Assembly (NCBI RefSeq): GCF_008801715.1
Contig: NZ_VZPG01000002.1
Coordinates: 558,001-622,000, forward strand
DNA: 64,000 bases
DNA from: Pseudochrobactrum saccharolyticum
GTDB lineage: Bacteria; Pseudomonadota; Alphaproteobacteria; Rhizobiales; Rhizobiaceae
Direction: 5' to 3'
Made by a program: the position numbers and the translations under genes. The stretch's first letter is position 1. Every line of letters starts with the position of its first letter. Of the stretch, positions 57,851-64,000 are shown in pieces. Under the pieces are notes generated by a model. That model did not search any database. It was given only the letters and a program-made list of their open reading frames with translations, and was not told the DNA's origin.

Positions 57851-59326
57851 TTATGCTTTCCGGTTCATCCGGTAGATCAGCAATGCCGTTGCAAAAATCA
57901 GCAATGACGCCGTTGCAATCACCCACATAAAGGCCTGATCGAAGGCCATAAAGCCAACCTCACGCAGATGCTGTGCCTGTTCCGCAGGCAGGGTTTCTGC
58001 CAGCAGCAAAGCTTCATCCAGACTGTCACGGATCGTTTCAGGAAAACCCGATCCTTCCGGCACGATCATGAATGCCGTATAGATTGCGGTCATCAGACTG
58101 CCGAAAATCGTAACGCCTGTGGCACCGCCAAGCTCATAGGACACTTCCTCAACGGAAGCTGCCATACCGGCTTTTTCTTCCGGCGCATTGCCCATGATTG
58201 CGGTTGAAGCACCGGTCATTGCGGCACCGACACCAAAACCCATAATCATCAGGCCGATCAGCCAGATCTGCGGCTGCATCTGGAAGCTCAGCAGATAAAG
58301 CGCAGTACCAAGACCGGTAATCAGCATACCACCCCAAAGCACCCGTGCCTCACCGATTTTTGGCAGCCCCCAACCAACCAGCGGCCCCGCAACAAAGGCG
58401 GCCAGCGGAATTGGCAGAATGAGCAGACCGGCCTGCAGCGGCGAATAACCGGCAACAAGCTGCAAACGCTGGCTAAAAACCAGCTCCACACCGATCAGAG
58501 CTGCCGAAGAGACAGAAGCTGCCATCACGCCGGACGAGAATTTGCGGTTACCAAACAGCGAGAAATCAACCAGCATACCATTGGTTGCCCGCTGCCTGCG
58601 ATAGAACACCACCAGCGCAATCAAACCGACAATCATAGAGACGGTAAAGAGCAACATGGAACTGTCGCGCTTGGCCAGCTCTTTCAGGGCAAAAGTCACA
58701 CCGACAAGACCGATCATCACCTGAACGGAACCGATCAGATCCCATTGGCGGTTTTTATTACCGGGACGGGTCTCCAGCACGGTCAAAGCCAGAACCAGCG
58801 CAATCAGCACCACCGGCACATTGATAAGGAAGACGGAACCCCACCAGAAATATTCCAGCAAAACACCACCGACAACAGGACCGAAGGCTGCACCGCCGGA
58901 GGCCACCGCCGCCCAGATACCGATTGCGAAAGAGCGTTCGTTCTCATCCTCGAAAGTCAGGCGAATGATCGAGAGTGTTGCCGGCATCATCATTGCAGCA
59001 CCAACGGCAAGCAGCACGCGGGCAGCAATCAGCATTTCCGCATTTGGTGCATAGGCTGCCGCGAGTGACGCAATACCAAAAACCACAAGCCCCGCTGTGA
59101 ACATGCGTTTATGCCCCAGACGGTCGCCAAGACTGCCGACACCCGGCAACAGGCCTGCAACGACCAGCGGGTAAGCATTAATAATCCAGAGTTTCTCTGA
59201 TGCGCTGGCCGCAAGATCATGGGTAAGCCGCGGCAATGCTGTGTAAAGCACAGTCATATCAATCACGATCAGGAATAATGCACTTGAGACGATGGCCAGT
59301 ACCAGCCAGCGATTATGCAATGTCAT
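57851..59326 (-). CDS. DHA2-family (14-helix) drug efflux MFS transporter
   Basis: A 491-residue proton antiporter of the SmvA/QacA type that exports cationic biocides and dyes in characterised members. MTLHNRWLVLAIVSSALFLIVIDMTVL is a typical start, with GSLGDRLGHKRMFTAGL (motif A) and RVLLAVGAAMMMPATLSIIR (motif C region). The frame is open for 137 codons upstream, but that stretch crosses the promoter and the TetR gene, so the ATG at 59326 is the real start. Divergent from a TetR repressor. Confidence 0.92.
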   Translation of the reverse strand: MTLHNRWLVLAIVSSALFLIVIDMTVLYTALPRLTHDLAASASEKLWIINAYPLVVAGLLPGVGSLGDRLGHKRMFTAGLVVFGIASLAAAYAPNAEMLIAARVLLAVGAAMMMPATLSIIRLTFEDENERSFAIGIWAAVASGGAAFGPVVGGVLLEYFWWGSVFLINVPVVLIALVLALTVLETRPGNKNRQWDLIGSVQVMIGLVGVTFALKELAKRDSSMLLFTVSMIVGLIALVVFYRRQRATNGMLVDFSLFGNRKFSSGVMAASVSSAALIGVELVFSQRLQLVAGYSPLQAGLLILPIPLAAFVAGPLVGWGLPKIGEARVLWGGMLITGLGTALYLLSFQMQPQIWLIGLMIMGFGVGAAMTGASTAIMGNAPEEKAGMAASVEEVSYELGGATGVTIFGSLMTAIYTAFMIVPEGSGFPETIRDSLDEALLLAETLPAEQAQHLREVGFMAFDQAFMWVIATASLLIFATALLIYRMNRKA

Positions 59327-59346
59327 TGATAATATCCACTTCTTCT

Positions 59347-59364
59347 GTGCTGAAGTTTCAGCAC
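59347..59364. promoter_or_regulatory. Palindrome upstream of the DHA2 gene
   Basis: GTGCTGAA-GT-TTCAGCAC is a near-continuous 18-bp palindrome, 20 bases before the DHA2 start, next to a TATAAA-like -10 on the minus strand. It is a candidate second operator or a leader hairpin. Confidence 0.4.
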
Positions 59365-59443
59365 TTTTATAACCTGCCCCGCAGAACGACAAAATGTGTT
59401 GTTTTACGGAAAAAGCTTGAAACCTGATGGTCGTTAATTTAAA

Positions 59444-59457
59444 TCCATACGTATGGA
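59444..59457. promoter_or_regulatory. TetR operator covering the tetR start codon
   Basis: TCCATACGTATGGA is a perfect 14-bp palindrome whose second half includes the tetR ATG (59453). Upstream are TTGAAA (59417-59422) and TTAAAT (59439-59444), spaced 16 bases, which would start transcription within a base or two of the ATG. Confidence 0.6.
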
Positions 59458-60028
59458 AAGTAAAAAACTCAAAAAAATTGGCCGTCCGCGCACCATTGAC
59501 CGCAATCATTTGCTGGATCTGGCCGAAAAGATCGTTGTGGAGCATGGCGCACCGGCTTTGACCATTGATGCGCTGGCCAAGGCTGCCGGTATCACCAAGG
59601 GCGGCGTGCAATATTGTTTCGGCAATAAAGACGGACTGGTCGATGCTATGCTGACACGCTGGGGCATTGATTTCGACAAACAGGTGACCGCCATGCAGAA
59701 TGGCAGAACCGATGCCCTCTCCCATATAGCGGCGCATATTCGTGTGACAAGGGACAGTGACCCGCTTGGTGATTCACGTCTTGCAGCCATGCTTGCCAGT
59801 CTTGAACCCAGTTCAGAACAGCTGGATAAAACACGGCAATGGTATCGCAAACAACTGGACGGGCTGGATGTCTCCACTCAGCAAGGACGCAATACCCGCC
59901 TTGCATTCATCGCCAATGAAGGTGCTTTTCTGCTGCGCAGTTTCCAGCTTTTTGATCTGAATGAAGAAGAATGGCAGCAGATTTTCCACGACATTGAAAA
60001 GCTGCTACCCAAAGATGTTGATGATTAA
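59453..60028 (+). CDS. TetR/AcrR family repressor
   Basis: A 191-residue regulator. The N-terminal helix-turn-helix (GRPRTIDRNHLLDLAEKIV, ALTIDALAKAAGITKGGVQY, then FGNKDGLVDAM) is typical of SmvR-like TetR proteins; the C-terminus is a helical ligand domain. There is no Shine-Dalgarno sequence before the ATG, and the predicted transcript begins at or next to it, so it may be translated from a leaderless mRNA. Divergent from the DHA2 pump, its likely target. Confidence 0.9.
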   Translation: MESKKLKKIGRPRTIDRNHLLDLAEKIVVEHGAPALTIDALAKAAGITKGGVQYCFGNKDGLVDAMLTRWGIDFDKQVTAMQNGRTDALSHIAAHIRVTRDSDPLGDSRLAAMLASLEPSSEQLDKTRQWYRKQLDGLDVSTQQGRNTRLAFIANEGAFLLRSFQLFDLNEEEWQQIFHDIEKLLPKDVDD

Positions 60029-60034
60029 TCTGTA

Positions 60035-60952
60035 TTACTGTCCATAAAGCGCATCAGCAAGAATGCGCACAGCTTCTGCCGTACGCGGGCCGAAACCAAG
60101 CATATAGGGCCCGTCAAGTACGATCAGTGCCTTGTTTCGGGCTGCGGGCGTGTTTTGCAGCGCTTTATCCGAGAACACATCCTCTGCTTTAGGCCCGCCT
60201 GCCCCGTCGGACAGCATCAGCACCACTTCCGGCTCCGCTTCCAGCAACCATTCTGCTGACACGGCTTTATAGCCTTTATAGACCGCAAGCGGATTAACGC
60301 CCCCTGCATGGCGGATAAAGGCATCTGCCGCCGTATCACTGCCCGCGCCGCTCAGCTTCGCCAGCCCGTGGAAGAACACCACTTTCTTTCCCCGCCCTTC
60401 CGAGACTTTGCGCACATGCGCCATAGCCGCATCAAAATCTGCCGTAACCGATTTTGTCAGCACTTCCCCCTGCGGCTCCAGCTGCAGACGCTCGGCAATC
60501 AGGCTGATTTTTGTAACCAGTCCCTCACGGCTGTTAACCGCCGGAATATACAGCACAGGCACACCGGACTGGTTGAGCACATCCACCACTTCCGGCGGGC
60601 CGATATCTTCCGACGCGATAATCAGATCGGGATGCAGAGCCAGCACACCTTCGGCGGACAGGCTGCGGCGGTAACCGACATTGGTCTTACTGGCTGTATC
60701 CGCCGGATATTTGCTGCTGCGATCAAGGGCGATGATTTTTTCATCCGCGCCGAGTGCATAGACGATTTCGGTCACATCTGGCCCGAGCGTGATAATGCGT
60801 TGCGCCGTGCCTTGTTGCTGCGCGGCACGGGCAGAACTCACATTCAGCCAGAACACCACAACGATCAGAGCGATTGTGAGCAAAAATATCGCCTTCATTG
60901 CGTAATAATCGGGATGATTTTTCGCTTTAGTGAACAATTGTCTGATTTGCAT
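60035..60952 (-). CDS. hmuT: Hemin ABC transporter substrate-binding protein
   Basis: A 305-residue periplasmic binding protein of the HmuT/BhuT group that hands heme to an inner membrane ABC importer. A signal anchor region (about 19-43, ending SSARA) precedes RIITLGPDVTEIVYALGADEKIIALD, the start of the cluster A-II fold, and IPAVNSREGLVTKISLIAERL follows. A start at the ATG of 60898 (18 codons in) is possible. No permease or ATPase gene follows; tetR is next and convergent. It is divergent from the heme receptor, with iron boxes between. Confidence 0.9.
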   Translation of the reverse strand: MQIRQLFTKAKNHPDYYAMKAIFLLTIALIVVVFWLNVSSARAAQQQGTAQRIITLGPDVTEIVYALGADEKIIALDRSSKYPADTASKTNVGYRRSLSAEGVLALHPDLIIASEDIGPPEVVDVLNQSGVPVLYIPAVNSREGLVTKISLIAERLQLEPQGEVLTKSVTADFDAAMAHVRKVSEGRGKKVVFFHGLAKLSGAGSDTAADAFIRHAGGVNPLAVYKGYKAVSAEWLLEAEPEVVLMLSDGAGGPKAEDVFSDKALQNTPAARNKALIVLDGPYMLGFGPRTAEAVRILADALYGQ

Positions 60953-60957
60953 AATTA

Positions 60958-61020
60958 AAGTTGACTCTATTTATCATGATTTATATAGCCTCTAATTAAT
61001 ATGAGTTAATGAGTCAACTT
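60958..61020. promoter_or_regulatory. Iron-responsive divergent promoter of hmuT and the heme receptor
   Basis: Two TGA-N9-TCA IRO boxes (RirA sites in Rhizobiales) lie at 60962-60976 and 61002-61016, within a 10-bp inverted repeat AAGTTGACTC / GAGTCAACTT. Each covers a TTGACT -35. The plus-strand promoter is TTGACT (60961-60966), 17 bases, TATAGC (60984-60989). The minus-strand one is TTGACT (61017-61012), 17 bases, TAGAGG (60994-60989). The two promoters face each other and overlap. Confidence 0.7.
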
Positions 61021-61081
61021 AATGCATGCCAATAGCCGGAAATCCCTCCCGCTGTGAACCGGCAGCATCATCGGGGGCAAT

Positions 61082-63199
61082 ATGAAAATCTCTCAGAAAT
61101 CCGCGTTTCGTCTGCTGGGTACAACCGTGCTCAGTACAATCGGGCTGTTCGCATTCAGTGCAACACCTCTTCTTGCCCAGACTAAGCCGTTTAAAACCCA
61201 GCAACAAACAGACGAGCAAAAACCCGCCGACAAAGCGAAGTCTCAGGTGCTGGAACTCGATACCATCACCATCTCCCCGCTCAGCAATGATCAGGCGGTG
61301 ATTGATGCGATTGCTTCCACCAGTCTGATCTCCCGCCAGCAGATCGACCGCATACAGCCGGTGACGTCTGCCGATATTTTCCGCTTCACACCGGGTGTTC
61401 ATGCCTCTCTGAACGGTGATGATCCGGCAACCTCGATTAATATTCGCGGCCTTCAGCAATATGGCCGTGTTGCAGTAACGTTGGATGGCGCGAGGCAGGA
61501 TTACTGGCGTGTCGGCCACGGTTCCGGCTCGTTCTATATTGAACCGGAACTGCTCAAGCAGGTGACCGTTATTCGCGGCCCCGTTTCCAACATCTATGGT
61601 TCCGGTGCCATTGGCGGCGTGGTTGCTTTTGAAACCAAAGATGCCCGCGACTTTCTCTATGACGGTGAAACTTGGGCTTTGAGCGAAAAGCTGCGCTATG
61701 AAAGCAATGGAAAAGGCTTCCTCACCAGCACAACCGGCGCTTACCGCTTTAATGAGAATTTCGATGTCATCGGTAATCTCAATTACCGTGACAGTGATGA
61801 ATATAAGAATGGTGACGGCGATTATGTGCGCTGGACAGGTGAAAAAGCCATCAGCGGCATGGGTAAAGTCACCCTGCGCCCTGCAGAAGGCCATGAGCTG
61901 AAATTCGGCATCTCCCGCCAGAAATATGAAGATATCATCACCGGCAGCAGCGGCTCGGCCTCTCCAACCCTGTCGCGCTATAATGCTGATACGATCGTCA
62001 GCACCTATACAGGTAGCTACACCTACAGACCGGATGATAATCCGTTCTGGGGTCTCTCCGTCAACGCCTATCACAGCGCGACGGATAATGACCAGTTTCA
62101 GGTCTGGCAGCTGAAAGACTATGGAAAAACCCGTTATTATGATGTTTCGACATCCGGTTTCCGCGCCCATAACAGCTCGCGTTTTGAAACCGGGAGCCTG
62201 AAACACACCGTAACCTACGGCATGGATTACTATAAATTGCGCGGACGCTCCGATACCGACAATTTCGGCAATGGCGAGCAGCAGGCCTATGGCGGCTTTG
62301 TGCAATGGCAGGGCGAATATCAGAAATGGCTCGAAGTGATCGGTGCTGTCCGTTATGACGGTTATAATCTGGATGGCACCAGCAAAGCCTCTCCGGGTAA
62401 TCCGTCTCAGGATGTCAGCCTCGACGGTAACCGCGTTTCCCCGCGTCTGAGTGTCGGTATCACCCCTATTGAAGGCATTCAGTTCTACGGACTTTATGCG
62501 CAGGGTTATCGCGTTCCGCATATGCAGGATGTGTTCCGCCAGAACGGTTCTCACGGTTCCGGCTATGAGCCGAACCTGTTTCTCAAACCGGAAGTCGCCA
62601 CTACCTATGAGGCGGGTATCAATCTGCGGCAGGATAATCTGATTGAAGCCGGAGATCAGCTGCGCACCAAACTCAATATCTTCCACACCGATGTGAAAGA
62701 TTACATCAACACCGTTAAAATCGACAAGTACACGACCTCCGAGAATGTCGGCACCGCCCGTCTGCGTGGCGTAGAACTGGAAGGCACCTATGACACATGG
62801 TGGGGCTATGTGAACCTTGCCGCCTCTTATACCGATGCGGAAATGAAAGACGGTATCTATAAGGGCGAATCCCTGAGCAACACGCCGCTGCATAATTTCA
62901 GCGCCGCGCTGGGTCTTAAAGCTCTGGATGACCGTCTGGTTTACGGCATTGAATATCAGAGCCTTGGCAAAGTGACCCGTGCGATCAGCAATGGCGTGAC
63001 CGTCTATCCGCGCACTGATCTGGTGAATGTGTTTGCCAACTGGCAGGTCACTGACAATGTGAAGCTCGACTTCGGCGTCGATAATATATTCAACAAAGCC
63101 TATACCGACGCACAAACCGGCTGGGCAACAACCACAGATATAGAACAAGGCAAAGGCCGCACTTTCAAAGTGGCCATTACCGGACGTTTCGGCGGTTAA
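61082..63199 (+). CDS. TonB-dependent heme receptor
   Basis: A 705-residue outer membrane receptor of the HmuR/BhuA group. The signal peptide ends near PLLAQ (about 33). LELDTITISPL resembles a TonB box. The plug (RFTPGVHASLNGDDPATSIN, YGSGAIGGVVAFETKD) leads to the barrel, with the heme motif region GYRVPHMQDVF and EPNLFLKPE, an approximation of FRAP-NPNL, and a C-terminal GRFGG. GGGGG lies four bases before the ATG. An upstream CCCTCCC could pair with that ribosome binding site. A terminator follows. Confidence 0.93.
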   Translation: MKISQKSAFRLLGTTVLSTIGLFAFSATPLLAQTKPFKTQQQTDEQKPADKAKSQVLELDTITISPLSNDQAVIDAIASTSLISRQQIDRIQPVTSADIFRFTPGVHASLNGDDPATSINIRGLQQYGRVAVTLDGARQDYWRVGHGSGSFYIEPELLKQVTVIRGPVSNIYGSGAIGGVVAFETKDARDFLYDGETWALSEKLRYESNGKGFLTSTTGAYRFNENFDVIGNLNYRDSDEYKNGDGDYVRWTGEKAISGMGKVTLRPAEGHELKFGISRQKYEDIITGSSGSASPTLSRYNADTIVSTYTGSYTYRPDDNPFWGLSVNAYHSATDNDQFQVWQLKDYGKTRYYDVSTSGFRAHNSSRFETGSLKHTVTYGMDYYKLRGRSDTDNFGNGEQQAYGGFVQWQGEYQKWLEVIGAVRYDGYNLDGTSKASPGNPSQDVSLDGNRVSPRLSVGITPIEGIQFYGLYAQGYRVPHMQDVFRQNGSHGSGYEPNLFLKPEVATTYEAGINLRQDNLIEAGDQLRTKLNIFHTDVKDYINTVKIDKYTTSENVGTARLRGVELEGTYDTWWGYVNLAASYTDAEMKDGIYKGESLSNTPLHNFSAALGLKALDDRLVYGIEYQSLGKVTRAISNGVTVYPRTDLVNVFANWQVTDNVKLDFGVDNIFNKAYTDAQTGWATTTDIEQGKGRTFKVAITGRFGG

Positions 63200-63222
63200 A
63201 ACGCCAATCCTCTCCAGTCTGG

Positions 63223-63245
63223 CAGGCGGCATTTTATGCTGCCTG
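63223..63245 (+). terminator. Terminator after the heme receptor gene
   Basis: CAGGCGGCAT / ATGCTGCCTG (one G-U pair, three-base loop) is followed by TCTTTTTT. Confidence 0.85.
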
Positions 63246-63285
63246 TCTTTTTTGCGTTCATCCTGTTTCCAAAATCGAGAACACC

Positions 63286-64000
63286 GTGTCAGAGCATTCA
63301 TCATCACTGCACAGCTATGCCAATATCCGCCTCGTCAACGGGGCAAGCTACCTGCCGCCGATTATCGACCGTCTCAACTCCTATGAAGCGCATTATGATG
63401 CGCAAGAAGAACTGCACGCATTTTATTATCCTTTCGGGCAGATCGAGCTGAAATCGCAGCCTGAAGGTTATCAGGTTTCATTACATGCCGGTGAAACTGT
63501 CGGGCTGAGCCGCCTGAAAGATCTGGCTGCCGTTGCCATCAAACTCTATACCAAAGAAGAAGCACCGGACATTCTCTGGGAAGGCGATCATGCCGGTGAG
63601 CAGCCACTGCCGCAATTCCGGCTGATGAATGTTGTTTCAACCCGTTATTTCACACCGCATATGCTACGTATCCGTTTCAGCGGTGAAGACCTCAAACGTT
63701 TTTCCCTGTTCGGTGCGATGCATGTGCGGCTGTTATTGCCGACCCAAGATGTGCCGCAGCCTGTCTGGCCGATCATGGGACCGAACGGCCTGCCCTTCTG
63801 GCCGGATGAAACAAAGCGGCCGGCAGCGCGCGCTTACACCATCCGCAATCTCAATATTGAAGAAGGCTGGATGGAAATTGACTTCTATATTCATGAAACC
63901 GAAGGGCTGGCCAGCCAATGGGCTAAAAATGCCCGCGAAGGTGATATTGCCGGTCTGATGGGGCCGGTTGGCCGTCCGCTGCGACAGGCAAAACAATATC
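63286..64000 (+). CDS. Siderophore-interacting protein with N-terminal DUF2218 (partial, runs off the right edge)
   Basis: The first 238 residues of a flavin-dependent ferric reductase of the ViuB/SIP type. Residues about 9-100 form a DUF2218 domain (SYANIRLVNGASYLPPIIDR). The FAD-binding domain follows, with RAYTIRN (182-188), the usual RxYT flavin motif. The start is a GTG at 63286 with a weak GAGA upstream; no in-frame ATG fits. It follows the heme receptor and probably helps release iron inside the cell. The NAD(P)H-binding half lies beyond the window. Confidence 0.9.
   Translation, partial: MSEHSSSLHSYANIRLVNGASYLPPIIDRLNSYEAHYDAQEELHAFYYPFGQIELKSQPEGYQVSLHAGETVGLSRLKDLAAVAIKLYTKEEAPDILWEGDHAGEQPLPQFRLMNVVSTRYFTPHMLRIRFSGEDLKRFSLFGAMHVRLLLPTQDVPQPVWPIMGPNGLPFWPDETKRPAARAYTIRNLNIEEGWMEIDFYIHETEGLASQWAKNAREGDIAGLMGPVGRPLRQAKQY

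Noticed and set aside
59327-59737. A 137-codon N-terminal extension of the DHA2 transporter frame
   Set aside because: It crosses the divergent promoter, the operator and the tetR coding sequence. The family start is at 59326.
61021-61081. Cobalamin riboswitch upstream of the TonB receptor
   Set aside because: The leader is too short and lacks the conserved B12-box segments. A few similar bases (CCGGAA, CCGCTGTGAACC) are not enough.
61019-63307. A 762-codon open frame on the minus strand across the heme receptor gene
   Set aside because: It is the antisense shadow of a well-supported TonB receptor, with no domain, no ribosome binding site and low-complexity hydrophobic content.

Overview
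The window looks like a chromosomal segment of an alphaproteobacterium of the Brucellaceae (Brucella, Ochrobactrum and Pseudochrobactrum relatives). This rests on the gene content and order (rpsB-tsf; eipB; azlCD; clpS-clpA; dacF; kdsA, pyrG, secG, tpiA; a ppiD-like gene, trpD, trpC, moaC, moeA, lexA; comEC, gltX, gltA), on the alphaproteobacterial SOS box (GAAC-N7-GAAC) upstream of lexA, and on RirA-type iron boxes. Base composition looks moderate, a little over half G+C by eye, rather than the higher value of Brucella itself. The genus is inference.

Layout. 1-16.3 kb is core: partial tsf, rpsB, an old yellow enzyme, EipB, a RidA/GDPD/acetyltransferase/HIT run, the AzlCD exporter, a CoA-transferase, ClpA/ClpS and a SPOR-domain D,D-carboxypeptidase. 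16.3-19.1 kb is an arginine/ornithine module (ornithine cyclodeaminase, arginase, divergent Lrp regulator). 19.2-21.6 kb is a TonB-dependent heme-protein receptor. 21.6-39.7 kb is again core, from kdsA to gltA. 39.8-43.9 kb holds the MsrPQ periplasmic methionine sulfoxide repair pair and an MFS transporter divergent from a SufR-like Fe-S regulator. 43.9-57.8 kb is an accessory catabolic region. 57.8-60.0 kb is a DHA2 efflux pump with a divergent TetR repressor. 60.0-64.0 kb is a heme/iron uptake locus that runs off the right edge.

The most interesting part is 45.9-57.8 kb. An exported ammonia-lyase homologue lacks the Ala-Ser-Gly triad needed to form the MIO cofactor. It is followed in tight order by a hydantoinase-like amidohydrolase, an M20 N-carbamoyl amino acid hydrolase, a DUF917 protein and a divergent urocanase. 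Next come a very unusual regulator made of two complete LysR proteins in one chain, an MHS-type symporter and a BASS-type transporter. The set matches, step for step, the known chemistry of ergothioneine breakdown: trimethylamine elimination to thiourocanate, hydration, desulfuration to hydantoin-5-propionate, ring opening to N-carbamoylglutamate, and hydrolysis to glutamate. I read it as an ergothioneine utilisation cluster with a periplasmic first step. This is inferred from family membership and order, not proven.

Four copies of a palindromic intergenic repeat (AGAGC...GCTCT type) are scattered through the window. Most convergent and end-of-operon positions carry clear hairpin terminators. 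I saw no tRNA or rRNA genes, CRISPR arrays, insertion sequences or prophage.
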